Below, in pieces: positions 1-35,800 of a stretch of DNA of 64,000 nucleotides (position 1 is its first letter; each line of letters starts with the position of its first letter). Origin of the DNA: Agapetus fuscipes. Taxonomy: Eukaryota > Arthropoda > Insecta > Trichoptera > Glossosomatidae. Both the position numbers and the translations under genes were made by a program. The notes beneath the pieces are model-generated. The model made no database searches. It was not told the origin of the DNA and was given only the letters and a program-made list of their open reading frames with translations. The stretch lies in contig OX637339.1 of NCBI GenBank assembly GCA_951799405.1, positions 20,607,808 through 20,671,807 on the forward strand. Direction: 5' to 3'.

Positions 1-3000
1 GACAGATTTGTCTCATAGTGTGGTTCAATGCCGTTAGTTTGTCTCCACTAATATTATACCTCAGTGGTCTGAAACAATAATGTACACCCAACACAGATGG
101 CAGTGCTTATGTCACTAACATAACCCTAGCTCACCACACGCAGGCAGCGGCAACACAGAGAGATGGAGCTGACTAACTGAGGATGGCCAACACCATGCGG
201 AGAGCCAATTCAACAATAACGTGAGATACAAGATTTAGGCCATTTCAGATACAACACATTCTGCCCGGATAGTCTATGGATTACCGGACAAGTGTGTGAA
301 AGCTTTCATACATCTCCATACACTGCCGACTTCCGACCCGGTGCTGGATAGACAAACCCGGTACAATGCGTCTAGGGTGTAATGGCTGTACATGATGCCC
401 TGAAAACCAACCTTTATGGATAGTTTCTGATGTGCTCCATTAACCACAAGATAAATTAGAATTGAGGAGCGCGATGTAAAGCAGGGGTTTCATTATTTGC
501 TTTCATGTTTTAGTTATTTGTTCCAGTAGTCTAGTTATTGTTGATTAGTTCACACACAGGAGTGTCGGCAGCTCACAGAGCTTGTTGCATGAATGAGGCA
601 GGACTGCCAACTCATCAACAGCAGTTATAGAGAATATCAACAACAGAGGACTTTATTTACAAATAAATACTTAACAACTAATCCAGTACAATTAATTTTA
701 AATTTAAAAATATTGGTTTGGTTACACCCCCCTATTTACAGCTTTAGAATCTACACGTAAACATTACAATAATTTATTGACTAAACTTTTATTCTTTGAT
801 TATATTCCATTCAAAACACAACTAGCACTTCTTCATGGCAAAAACAATATGATAAACAATACACGCAGAGCCAAAGTAACAAACATGACAACAGACACAA
901 GATATAGAAGGCAACAGTAACCATAACCGTGGATGTCACCAGGGAGATTAGGAGCACCTCACTTTTACATTGGTGGACACAAACACAAGAACAAAGGAAG
1001 AGGCTGCCTCAGGTGCAGCCTTGGGGAGCAGGTGGCTGCTGGGACATCAGACCTCACTTCCCTGATGTGACTGCACCAGTGTAAGAGCTTTGTTTTTAGA
1101 CAAGTAATATCAAGACAAAAACTAAATATAAATAAGACAAAAATACCATATACTTACTTAGTAGCAGGTTATGAATATGATACAAACATACAAGATGTTG
1201 TAGGGAAAACAAGGGAGATAACAGGATCACACTGCTGAGAACACTAAGGAGTCTAGCAAGGGCGCAACCTCACTCCATCACTAGTTAACATGTAAGAGCA
1301 ATCTTCTTTGGAACAACTTTCTCTGGTAGGCCAGGATTGCTGGTCCCAGACATGTTAGGCTGAGGAGCAATGCTGGAGGAGCATCCCTGGTCTGAGAGGA
1401 ATTCAGCAAATGAGTCCCCGTCCTCCAAATTTGTAAACATATTATCTTGTGTGTTTTTTGAGGAAAAACATAAAATATCTGATTTTGCGCCCCACCCTTG
1501 TGAGTTACTACACAAAGGTTTGACTGTTGGCCTATTATGTAGCAGAGGGGTGAGCTCCATACAAGCAGACACCAGTTTGACAAACTAACATTAGTTCAGA
1601 ACTTGGTGCAGTTGCACATCTGCCTGTAAGGAGAGCGCACAGCTTCTGGGGTAATCACCCTCATGGACTTCAACATCTCATGCCAACTACACATGCTGCA
1701 TCAGCATTCTCATCTTATCTATAAGATAATATGCAAGACTGATGGGAACTGTGGATGCAACAACTCTGCAGTAGAGAGAAGGGATGTGAAGTCCAACAGG
1801 GAGCTGTTGATGCGTAATTAATATAATGAGAACTGTCTAAGTAATATCAGAAGTACACGGAAGAGAGAACACAGTCCACTCACCTGTTGGGAACAAGAAG
1901 CTTCTGGGAGAGAGGGGAACAGACTGAGTCTCATAATAACTTTACAAATGTAAGCTCACTCAACTGGTGGACATGAAACCATTTTTTGGTTTGATTTTAA
2001 AAACAATTTTGGAACTATGACCTAGATAATAGTAACTGGTTTCCTACAAAATAAAGCAACAAAATTTACAAGCTACATAAAATGTCAATCATTCTTAACT
2101 GGGAGAAATAGAAGGAAGAAAGTTTGGTGCAATTTGCACACAGACCAACATAGCGAGAGATTATCATCTGTGGTCAGCTCATGATAATCTCAGTAGCAAC
2201 AAATGTAGGCTGACACGGGAGCTGGCTTAGCAACAGTTGATGTCCAATACCATGTACAAGGCAACGGGGTCAGAACAGAACCAATTTAGATAGGGCCCTC
2301 AACAACCAAAAATTAAATAAAGGTTGGCAACCCAGCAGGGTGACATCACAATTTGATTTCCCAACTCAACTAGATTTCAGAAAATTACAGAATTATTTTT
2401 CAGTTGAGGATATTGTGTTAAGACTTCCACATGTGGAGCCTGGTCTAGTATTGGACTCACTAAGCCAGCGGCACATGGATGCCTCTCCCTGCAGACTCAC
2501 TAACACATCTGCAGTCCACTACCACTCATGCAGCAGGCATCCTGTGTGTGTGTGTGACAGCCTTATCTACTAGTACATGAGCAACATGACTGCTGAGAAC
2601 GACCTTGTGCTCAGGGCAGTTCAACCAGCAAGCTGCAGCTGGAGAACAAACATGTATAAGAGAGTCCCTACACCCAAACCCATAAATAATGCTATGCGAG
2701 AATTGTAGCGTGTGATTGTGGTTGCTTGCTAAGGATTCAGAAGCACCGAGCACACGCATAGCACGAGTAGAGGGTTCTGTGCTCCGAACACCAGACATTG
2801 CGAATAACCACCTCGATTACGTAAATCTAAAAAATTAATGAAAACTTGGATCACACTCTAAGAGTGCCTTCGTATATTCCATATTTTTTTGAGTTACACA
2901 AACGAGGTGAGATTTATGAAATGTTTTATACTCGAGGACTTGTTTTGTTTGAAATGGACGACTTCATAGAATTTAACTGAGAGAACATAATTTATAATAA

Positions 3001-3598
3001 AAAGCTGACACGCAATAAATGTGGGAAGAGAACTGAAGATAGAGATCACGAGAGCCGTCACTTCAGGGAGATGCTGGTGGGCTTAGGTGCTGGATGTAGG
3101 AATCCATTGTGGACCAATATTGAATGTCAATGTCAAACACTAGATTTTATATATTTCTGACTCACACCATCATATATAAGGAGTTATGGGGTATTCCAAG
3201 TCCGCCCCACTTGTCTGCCAGGCCAGCACCTACAAGTTCCATCAGCTCCCTACAGCGGACAGTGCCTCAGCAGACTCTGCCTTGGCTCTCGCTCTAGTGT
3301 AATGTGTTTTTTGCGAGACTGACTTCTTTGTTTGATATTTTGACCTCCACAAAGCGTTACACCCACAAATATTACTAACAAAACATGAGAAATACGTAAG
3401 ATTGCTATTCACAAACAATACTATGAGACTCACAAGGCGATCTGTGAAGTACAAGCATCTGATTGTTGGCTGCACTTGGGAACCGCAAATCACACGCACA
3501 GCATTGTGGGTTCTCATAGCGTTGCTTGTGTATACTGCTGGTAATCTGTACAGACTTTAGATGGGTCAGGGCTGCTACGCATGGCGCTCTTATGACGC
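1..3598. other. Left flank without a recognisable gene
   Basis: No open frame here resembles a conserved protein and no splice-bounded exon was recognised. The stretch is AT-rich and includes one copy of an interspersed repeat (232..395). As it lies downstream of the TENT4 stop codon on that gene's strand, it is probably intergenic, though a long 3' UTR could reach into it. Confidence 0.5.
232..395. repeat. Interspersed 'CTATGGAT' repeat, copy 1
   Basis: This belongs to a family marked by 'ctgcccggat', 'gtctatggat', 'gtgaaagctttcatacat' and 'ctccatacactg'. Similar copies lie near 5608..5730, 20558..20990, 27005..27155 and 40190..40350, in both orientations. No protein is encoded. The boundaries are approximate and the class is unknown, probably a non-autonomous DNA element. 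Confidence 0.5.
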
Positions 3599-4748
3599 AG
3601 GGAGAGCCGTGCGTGGCGGCCCTGACAGATAAAGGGAGAGCCGTGTGTGGCGGCCCTGACAGATACAGGGAGAGCTGTGCGTGACGGCCCTGACAGATAC
3701 AGGGAAAGCCGTGTGTGGCGACCCTGACAGATACAGGGAGAGCCGTGTGTGGCGGCCCTGACAGATACAGGGAGAGCCGTGTGTGGCGGCCCTGATAGAT
3801 ACAGGGAAAGCCATGTGTGGCGGCCCTGACAGATACAGGGAGAGCCGTGCGTGACGGCCCTGACAGATACAGGGAGAGCCATGTGTGGCGACCCTGACAG
3901 ATACAGGGAGAGCCATGTGTGGCGACCCTGACAGATACAGGGAGAGCCATGTGTGGCGGCCCTGACAGATACAGGGAGAGCCGTGTGTGGCGGCCCTCAG
4001 ATACAGGGAGAGCAGTGTGTGGCGACCCTGACCGATACAGGGAGAGCCGTGTGTGGCGGCCCTGACAGATACAGGGAGAGCCGTGCGTGACGGCCCTGAC
4101 AGATACAGGGAGAGCCGTGTGTGGCGGCCCTGACAGATACAGGGAGAGCCGTGTGTGGCGGCCCTGATAGATACAGGGAAAGCCATGTGTGGCGGCCCTG
4201 ACAGATACAGGGAGAGCCGTGCGTGACGGCCCTGACAGATACAGGGAGAGCCATGTGTGGCGACCCTGACAGATACAGGGAGAGCCATGTGTGGCGACCC
4301 TGACAGATACAGGGAGAGCCATGTGTGGCGGCCCTGACAGATACAGGGAGAGCCGTGTGTGGCGGCCCTCAGATACAGGGAGAGCAGTGTGTGGCGACCC
4401 TGACCGATACAGGGAGAGCCGTGTGTGGCGGCCCTGACAGATACAGGGAGAGCCGTGCGTGACGGCCCTGACAGATACAGGGAGAGCCATGTGTGGCGAC
4501 CCTGACAGATACAGGGAGAGCCATGTGTGGCGGCCCTGACAGATACAGGGAGAGCCGTGTGTGGCGGCCCTGACAGATACAGGAAGAGCAGTGTGTGGCG
4601 ACCCTGACAGATACAGGGAGAGCCGTGTGTGGCGGCCCTGACAGATACAGGGAGAGCCGTGTGTGGCGGCCCTGACAGATACAGGGAGAGCCGTGTGTGG
4701 CGGCCCTGACAGATACAGGGAGAGCCGTGCGTGGCGGCCCTGACAGAT
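3599..4748. repeat. 34-bp minisatellite with higher-order structure
   Basis: About 34 tandem copies of a 34-bp unit ('ggcggccctgacagatacag' followed by 'ggagagccgtgtgt') fill the interval. Because 34 is not a multiple of three and the unit has no stop, long frames of repeated LSLYLSG/HTALPVSVR-type peptides appear on the minus strand; they are repeat artefacts. A variant pair ('ccctcag' then 'gagcagtg') recurs 372 bases apart (3994 and 4366), giving a higher-order unit of eleven monomers minus 2 bases. Confidence 0.9.
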
Positions 4749-5875
4749 ACAAGACAATAATATACAACACAAGTAGACTAACAGAGCATGGAATGAATTA
4801 CAACAAAATATACATACAGTGAGTCAGGTGCACGGCGGCAACACTCAGGGACTAGGTAACACTGACAGTCAACCATGGCAACACTGGCAGTTAATGCAGC
4901 TGGCAGTTGCTGATGGCAACACTGGAAGTTGCTGATGCCACACTGACAGTTACTAATTGCAAAACAGCCGCTATGCACCCAACTTTGTCTTTCTCTTTAT
5001 AGCTAAAGTATTTTTTCTTTTTTACTTTTATTATTTTTTTTCTATTTTTCTAACTTTTAATATTATTTCCTAATAATATAATATTTATGTACATAAAAAT
5101 ATATATCTTACAGTTTACAGACAATAGTACACAGGTTATGATCAGGAGAAATGCTGGGATTCTATTAAAACTCAGATTTTACATTTCTCTCCACCACTTC
5201 TACATATCCAGTTGTTGGTTATTGCACCATGAGAGGAGCAGCACGGAGCACGTCCTGCAGCTGCGCGGCCTTGGGCCCAGACTTGGGACCACATGAGGCA
5301 GCACACACAGCTAGAGCTCCTATAGAGGAGATGTCTCCATGCATGGGGCCAGCTGCTCACTACCTCCCTGCTGGGGGACTTACAGTTGTAACAAGTGATG
5401 GAGAAGTTGATACATCAGAGAAGCATTCAGGGCACAGAAACTTGTATCAGAAGGTTTCTTTTACAGAAAGCAAACACCAAGTGTGGAACCTCGCTGTTAC
5501 ATGGGAGAGTCCACTTTATTATCAGCATCCAAGCGAGCACTGGCATGGCATGGAGGTGGAACACTTGCTCCTCCCTGCATGCTCCTCTTATAACTATATT
5601 CTTGTGGGCCCAGGGTTAGGGCCTCTTCAGACACAACACATTCTGCCCGGATTGTCTATGGATGAACAGACAACTGTGTGAAAGCTTCCATACATCTCCA
5701 TGAATGGCTGATCCGGGCGCCCCACATTGCGTAAGGCTGGCATGCGGAGAGCTCCTGCAGCCACTCACTCTGCATGTGATGATTGATGTACACGTCTACC
5801 TACACTAGCCTAGCCTAGTCCTGATATCACAAGTCACCAGCAGTGCGGCGGGCGCAGCTGCCTGCTCCGCTACCA
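4749..5875. other. AT-rich region downstream of TENT4 with candidate poly(A) signals
   Basis: No gene is seen. Short 'ggcaacactg/ggcagttgctgat' repeats occur at about 4855..4970 and a T-rich tract at 4990..5090. On the minus strand AATAAA is found at 5515..5520, about 360 bases past the TENT4 stop codon; it is a plausible but unproven cleavage signal. Confidence 0.4.
5608..5730. repeat. Interspersed 'CTATGGAT' repeat, copy 2
   Basis: It shares 'cacaacacattctgcccgga', 'gtctatggat' and 'gtgtgaaagctt' with the copy at 232..395. It is truncated on its right side and contains no gene. Confidence 0.5.
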
Positions 5876-28403
<22,528 letters not shown>

Positions 28404-28690
28404 TCAGCCGAGAGGGGAGCGCGGGCACTGCACTTATTCACATACAAAGTCTGGACGAAGGTATATTATAAAATAATCCAAAATAAGTCACACCTTACTA
28501 GAGGCACGGACACCATGCTCACGGACAGCGAGTTACTGAAACTACCGCGGGCGGCGCCAGCAGCGCAGCGCGCGTGCGCACTCGCCAGGTTACGCAACAT
28601 GGCGGGCGGCGGGAACATTCAAACAATGGCCGCGCTGATAACGCCGCGCACGCAGGGAGGGTTAACGGAGCTAGGCGGACACTTCCTAAC
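28404..28690 (-). promoter_or_regulatory. GC-rich TENT4 promoter/5' UTR
   Basis: The region upstream of the start codon is CpG-rich at 28530..28670, unlike the AT-rich flanks. It contains 'aacatggcgggcggcggga', which resembles a YY1-like ATGGCGGC core next to an E2F-like GGCGGGAA, and 'aatggccgcg'. No TATA box is clear. It is consistent with a housekeeping promoter; sites are by inspection only. Confidence 0.5.
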
Positions 28691-29721
28691 GGGGTAGATC
28701 ACATTTAGTAAGTATCAGAGTAGGCAATCATATTATTATCACTCCACTCAGCTATGGAATCTGCGCAAACAAAGAAAAGAAAAGCGCAAGGAACCTCAGG
28801 CGTGTTGGCAGGCTTTGAGTAAATTGTAGGCGCAGGAATGTTAGGCAGAGGCATTTTGTAGGCGCAGGTATGTTAGGCAGAAGCATAATATTGTAAAATT
28901 TATGTAAATGTTTCATACTCCGGGCACCAGTCTCTCATGCTTTACTTGCAGTTTATGTGATAGACATCACTATTACCAACTCCTGGTACAATTTTGGAGA
29001 AGAAATAAAAAGACACAAATAAAATAAAAGGTACTTAGATAATATTTTTTTTATTAATTTTATAAATAAAATCATTAATATTGTCACAAGTTACATGATA
29101 CTTGAGGAACTAATAAGATCCATCCACCAGCATATAGCTGCTGCTTCCTGAGCTCACAAACTGTGGAGGAGGAGCCCGACATACCACAGACAATATTTGG
29201 GGAATATATATGATGTTGCCAGGGTGAGTTTAAGACAGGACGGAGCTTTTTAATTCCAATACAATATTATACAGGTACAGGAGAGTTGCTTTCCGGGATC
29301 TGTTGCCGTGGTCTAGGAGCTGGAGCTTCCCGATGTTTGGCCCATGTCTGCGATGGGCTTCTTCAGCGTGAAAGTTAATTGATTATGATGTGTAAAACAA
29401 CTCTCCGGTATGAACAGCCACCCATGTAAGCCTAGAGCTCCTGTTATGTAGCTAGTTTGAAATGCCACTAAAGTGCACCACCCTGCATTTAACATCACCC
29501 CCAGCTGTGTGTGGGCTCACAGTGCTGCAAGCTGGTCAAACTCCCTGATTATCAGGAATCTATTATTTATTTCCTATGCCTGATGTGTTGTGGGATATTT
29601 AGACACCCAGCAGACGAGGAGGTGGAGAGGCACCATGCGAACACGCCCAGGAATGGATGAAGACTTCAGGAGGCCGAGGGAACAGATGCGTGTCTGAGCT
29701 GTCTCTGTTCCTGCAGCTCCT
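28691..29721. other. Interval between LIG1 stop and TENT4 promoter
   Basis: It holds the LIG1 3' region and a fragment (29285..29345) related to the palindrome at 32547..32722. No further gene is seen. On the minus strand AATAAA lies at 29566..29571, about 150 bases after the LIG1 stop, a good candidate poly(A) signal. Confidence 0.55.
29566..29571 (-). promoter_or_regulatory. Candidate LIG1 poly(A) signal
   Basis: The plus strand 'tttatt' reads AATAAA on the gene strand, some 150 bases after the stop codon. Use is unproven. Confidence 0.4.
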
Positions 29722-29857
29722 CTAGTAGAAGTCCTCCTCCAAGTTCTTGTTGCTGCTGGCCTGGTTCTTCACCTGGTCCTGCTGGCTGTACATGCTGGCG
29801 ATCTGCTGGGCTGAGGTGGCCTCCTCTGCTGTCTTGTCATCGCGGATCCTTATAAAC
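29722..29857 (-). CDS. LIG1: LIG1 exon 11 (C-terminus)
   Basis: The acceptor TGTGCAG|GTTTAT is followed by [32 protein letters not shown] and the terminal NLEEDFY stop (29722..29724). It matches the end of the family, which also finishes in an acidic short tail. Confidence 0.95.
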
Positions 29858-32800
29858 CTGCACAACATATACACACACAAGTATTAATCAATGCTGTGAT
29901 GTAAGTGGCTCACAAGTCCACACACGGAGCTAATAGACATGTTCCCCCTACGCTGGCCAAAGCCAAGCAGCTCATAATAAGAACATAAATAATATGTATT
30001 TGAAAACCGCATCAATGTGGTGCAGGGAAAGTATTAAAGTGAAAATCACGATGGCTTTGTAAGATGATTTGAACTTTGATTTGATTTGAAGAGTGTACAG
30101 CAGTGGCGCAGGTTCCTTGGAACACTGCTCCCATTGGCTTTCCTTTTGTAATTACGTAAAAAAATAATGTATAAAAAATCATAAGTACTGTGGCGGGAAC
30201 ATTCAAATATCATTCTGTCATTTATTAGTTCTGTTCACAGCCACCAGCTGACGCTCTGACTGGTGACGCGACCCAAGGACGCCATCTTGGTTGTCCTTCC
30301 ACGCAGACCTGATGACGATGACTCCGCACTCGACTCTCTCGCGAACAACACGTCTCTCCGACCGACCGTCCTCCGTTCGCCATTGTCGCCTTTCTTGATT
30401 TCTGTACCATAATAATTATCTTAGCTTCATTCGTCTTTAAATAATTATTATCATTACAAATCAAGTACCAAACTGTGTTAATCTCATTCAATAAAAATTC
30501 AAGTGTTGAAAGTGTTTTTATTTCCAAATCTTATTTTCAGAACATATTCTTTTGTGAGTAACGGGAAGTGATTCAGACTTCATCGACGATCACGACCCCT
30601 TATCTCCAAAGTACTTTTTAAATTAAATAAATTTAAACAATCGGGTTACCTTCTGAAAAAAGTCACCCTTCGTCACTGGTGTACACTCCAACAAAAGATG
30701 GGTGTCCAAGAAAAGAAAGCAGGGCTGACCTTGGGAACCTGAGAGAGATCCCCTTCTCCGGGTCCACGATGCCCAGCGCGGCCCGGTGCACGGGAGACAG
30801 GGACAGGTCGGCACACTTGATCTCCCACACCTGCACCGGGGAGAACCACTGGTCCGGCTCATGCGAGGAGTCATACCTGCAATACAGCAACATGCCAGCT
30901 GGGACACAAGCAGGGACATGGGGCGCGGGTTGCTTATACTTCCTCCAAACATTTATTTTATCAGGATGACTTTAATATTACATCGGTTCTCAAATTTTCC
31001 AAAAAAACGGAGGTTCTTACATGGACTTATTGAAACAATATCTACCTCAAATGATATCCTTGAGGGAATGTAGGTTGGCTGTGAGAGTAGGTTCATCAAT
31101 GAGCTCCCCTGCTCTTCTTTGCTCAGAATCAAGCTGATCACACAGTCTCTTTGGAAGCCCTGACCAGAGATGACTGTTATACTCAATAATGGAGTGAATT
31201 TGGGATTTGTACCGAGTCAGGAACTGTCTTGAAGTAAGAACTGTATAGTACGCCTAGTCCACACAAGGCTGGAGTAGGTTGAGATGAGATGGCATCTTGA
31301 TATTTCAGCTCTGATGAAAGAGAAACACCGAGAAGATCTGAGTGGTTTTGTTTGGGTAAGGGATGTTGTCAAAAGCTGGAAAATAAGAGTTTGGAGGCCT
31401 TTTCAGCATATCAGACATGCCTGCATTTTTTAACATTGAATTCAACTAGATAACTGTCTGCTACCTGTAGTAGTTCTTGGGTCCCTCCAGCTTGTGCTGC
31501 TCCAGGCTCTTTGAGTGCGTCTGCAGGTCCTCGTCGCTGAAGCCAGTGCCGATCTTGCAGAGAGATTGGAAGTCCTCGGAGTGGCGGTCGTGGCAGGCCA
31601 GCAGGAAGCCCCCGTAGAGGCCGGCCCGCTTGCCGCGGCCCAGGTAGCCGCCGATCACCACAGCATCGATGGTGTCCCCCATGCCCTCCAGGTAGTCCTT
31701 CTTCAGCTGGCAACACAAGCAGGGAAAGTTGAGGAACATTTGAAATTATTATTATTATATATATTTTTTTAATAGATTTGTGAAGACGAATGCAATTCAA
31801 CAACCAAAATCATGGTCAGAAACAGGTATTTACGTCAAAATTTAACAATTCATTATTTCTTAATTGAATGAATTGTTACCCAATGACATCTGTTGAACCA
31901 TGGTCAAAATTATTGTCGACAAGGCAAATGGGATTTGAAGTTGCGCTTGTTTTAATAACGCTAATAAGGTTATTGCAGTGGTGGGGAAAACGGATTAAAA
32001 TACTATGGTTGTGTAGAGCAGTGTTCCGCAAAGCGTGTGCCGTGGCACACTGGTGCCGTAGTCATCAGTTGGTGTGCTGCGGAAAAAAGTCAAGGTTTTG
32101 TTTGAAGAAAAAATGTTTGGTTTCTGTTTTTTTCCTAAGTGTGACCTGCAACCTATGGACTGGGTACGGAATCCATTCTCGGATAACATTTCCCTGGGAC
32201 ACTTACCGATAAACGAGCAGGAATAATTCATGGAGTTAAAAACTGATCGGACATTAAAACTAAAATTTTCCAAAGTAGAGGTAGCACATTTTTGGCTGCA
32301 TATAAAAAATGAGTAGCCACTGCTTTCAAAGCATGCTGTTGCAATTCTATTACCATTTGCCACAACTTACTTATGCGAATTGGGATTCTCAACTCTCACT
32401 TCTATTAAATTGAAAAAAAGAGAGCGCCTGAGGACGATCAATGAAGAGATGAGAGCAGCCTTATCAACGATTGCTCCAAATTTTGATCGCTTGTGCTCAG
32501 TTAAACAGGCTCACATTTCTCACTAAACATCTTTTCATATTAAATAATGCTGGAGTGATGTTTTCCGGGATCTGTTGCCGTGGTCTGTGGGAGCTGATGC
32601 TTCCGGACGTTTCGCCCATTTCTACGATGGGCTTCTTCTAAGAGTAGAAATGGGCGAAACGTCCGGAAGCTCCAGCTCCCACAGACCACGGCAACAGATC
32701 ACGGAAAACATCACTCCAGCATCGTCAGTCGGCCGTGTAAGCCTAAAACTCTTATTCAAATATAAAATAGTCATTGCTTTTTTCTTTGGTGTAGCTACCT

Positions 32801-35800
32801 CAAATATTTTTTGATTTGTTAGGTGTACCTTGAACACAAAAAGTTTGCGGATCACTGGTGTAGAGTACATTTCAAGGATCACAGCTATGTATTTTTGAAG
32901 TAGTAAAAATAAAGATATTATAATGATAATTTTCAAAAATAAAATGTCGAGAATTTGAATCCCTCCAAAACGCAACGCGGCTGGCTAGCTACGTTGTGAC
33001 GTTAAAATTACGTAGATGGACCCGTCGGTCTTAGAAGACCTAATGGTATATTCCATAGATCCTAAGATCCATCAACGTCACATCCGCCCAAATAAAAAAA
33101 TGACCTGTTTTATCAGAAATAAAAAATGGGCGGATTTTACAGAGCTATAATTTAAAAACTAAGCCAGATTCTCAAGTGCATGGATCCTTGGAAACCGGTC
33201 TTTGATAAAGGTTTATGAATTTTTCAACCCAGCAAAGAGCATACTTGAAAATATAAAGGATATATTTTTGCGGTCTGCCGGGATTTGAACTCACAAACTT
33301 TCATTTACAAATCCGAAGCGTTACCACTTGGCTACGGAAGGATGTGTTAGTGGTGGTCAGTGTAAGTATTAGTTGTGTACCTTGAGCCAGTTCCTGGATC
33401 TCTTGGCTATCTCGTAGGTGGCGTCCTTCCCGCTCAGCGTCTTGACCATGAGTCCCTCGCAGTTCCCCCGGATGCTCTCCTCCAGGAACTCCTGGATGTC
33501 CTCCGTCTGGCTGCAGTCCCTGCTGGTGGCCAGCTGCCACTCTCCTGGTAGACAAGCAACAACACAACAAGGTCAGCACAATGCTCACCACCACGGGGAT
33601 CTGAAGAAGCTGAATGGAGAAGCGAGCCACTGGGTGGACAGAGGACACAGTTGTATTGCAGAACTTAAGTCACACAAGATATGAGTATAACCTCATTTAT
33701 ATAATTCTCGTGTCAGTGTTTGTGGTCACACTCCTGCGAAGTGGCCTGACGGATTCTTATGAAATTTTGTACGCATATTTGATAGGTATGAGAATCGGCC
33801 AATAAGTATATTTCATAAAGCTTTATGATTAAAAAGAGCGTAAAAAGATGTCTTTAATTTTTTCGTATTTTCTTTTATTATTTGTCAATAAAACATACAT
33901 ACGATCTGAAGTTTTTCATCCATCATCCATCAGGCTTTACACTCCTTCAAAATGGCTTCACTGTTTTTGAAAGAAATTCAGCATTTTAGAAAGGACTTTA
34001 GTTTTAAATTTAAAATACTAATGAAAGAACCGCACTCAATGATTCCTATGCTTGGCAACCTTTTTCAGTTTTGGACCATTTTCAGAAAACGTGAAAATTA
34101 ACCTATAGATGAATTGTGCGAAGTTTGGTTCCAATTGGATTTAAATTTTTGTTTTGGCTCTGTTTTGCGTAAAGGCTGCTTCTTTTATGCAGTGCAGTAT
34201 GTGCAGTATGCAGTATGTGCAGTGCGTGCAGTGTGTAGTGTGTGCAGTTTGTGCAGTGTGTAGTGTGTGCAGTTTGTGCAGGTTGTGCAGTGTGTAGTGT
34301 GCAGTTTGTGTAGTGTGTGTGTAGTGTGTGCAGTATGTGCAGTGTGTAATAATAATAATAATAATAAGCACAGAATTTATATAGCGCCTTTTATGACAAT
34401 GTGTCACTACAAAGGCGCTTGTCCATATGATTGGACGAAGAGGTGAGTCTTGAGACTTCTTTTAAATTTCGTCTCCAAATCCAGTTCCCTCGTGTAGTGT
34501 GTATAGTGTGCAGTATGTGCAGTATGTGCAGTATGTGCAGTGTGTGTAGTGTGTGCAGTATGTGCAGTGTGTAGTGTGTATAGTGTGCAGTATGTGCAGT
34601 GTGTGCAGTGTGCAGTATGTGCAGTGTGTGTAGTATGTGCAGTGTGTGTAGTGTGTGCAGTATGTGCAGTGTGTAGTGTATAGTGTGCAGTATGTGCAGT
34701 GTGTGTAGTGTGTGCGTAGTGTGCAGTGTATGCAGGGTGCGCTGCTGACCTGGCACGCTGCTGAAGTTGTCACGCAGCAGCTGCCTCCTCTCCTGGAAGG
34801 GCCGCCTCACCAGGGACTCCCCGTTCAGGTACAGCAGGTCAAACATGAACACACACACGGCCACCTTGATGTCCGCCTCCACGGCGTCCTTCCTCTTGCG
34901 CGTGGACAAGATCTACGGCAAGCCACAGAAAACATATCTCTACATGAGGGTCACAGTGTTCAGCCTCTTCAGCATCCGGCATCTGTCTGATGAAATATCC
35001 TCACTCGGATAAGTGAAAATATTTCATCAGAGCCTTGGGCACAACAAGAGTGACTTGAACAACGACTCACATTCATCTCTTTGCAGTCTACATCAAAACT
35101 ATGAGAACTTGGTGTTTGCACCACTCATTCCTTTGCCAAACTTCCGTTCAGGTAATGAGTTCCCGGCATGTGTTCCCAACCCAATTTAACTTTTTTCTAT
35201 TCAAAACAACCATTAAATGCCACTTACTTTCAGTGCCTCAAAACACCCCAACAAGCAAACTAGTCATATAAAAAAACCGTTATACGACTTTAAGTCATAT
35301 AAGAGTTGTATAGCAGTTATTAAATGATCTGTTCGTCGTATAGACGTTGTACATCCGACTGTTAAGTCGTCTGACTAAATAGTCGTATAACATCGTCTAA
35401 TAAACGTTTTAACAACATAATTATAAAACTATCACATAATGGTTTTTTTAAAACGTTTACTCAACACAAACCTAAGTCGTATAAACATTTCAGTCGTATA
35501 AAGGTTTTTTAAAGACAATTTTGTCGTATAAGAGCATTTGGATAACATCTATACAACTTTTTTTAGAAATTCTAAAACAAAAAACAATGGCGCTCGATCA
35601 CGCAGTCTTTCAAAAACGTTTATTCGACCAAAGGTTATATAACAGTCGTATAACGGTGTATCGATGACTTGCACTAAAATGGCTGACCATAAACATATAA
35701 AATGTTTTAAAAATGTTTTTAAAAATTGTCAAAAATTAGATTATCCTTAGAGGGCGACAGTAAATAACTTAGTATCATGATATATAATACCAATGAAATG

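Larger units (their letters stand above)
32019..32857 (+). mobile_element. hAT element (internally deleted) with 8-bp target duplication
   Basis: The ends CAGTGTTCCGCAAAGCGTG and the complement of TTTGCGGATCACTG are imperfect inverted repeats, flanked by GTGTAGAG at 32011..32018 and 32858..32865. The interior keeps only a C-terminal transposase remnant, and a 176-bp palindrome has landed inside. It lies in LIG1 intron 8. Confidence 0.9.

Noticed and set aside
3599..4748. CRISPR-like array
   Set aside because: The units are contiguous with no unique spacers, in a eukaryotic genome.
3405..4772. Minus-strand frames of up to 455 aa (LSLYLSG/HTALPVSVR repeats)
   Set aside because: They are translations of a 34-bp minisatellite open in all three frames; no flanking exon or family supports a gene.
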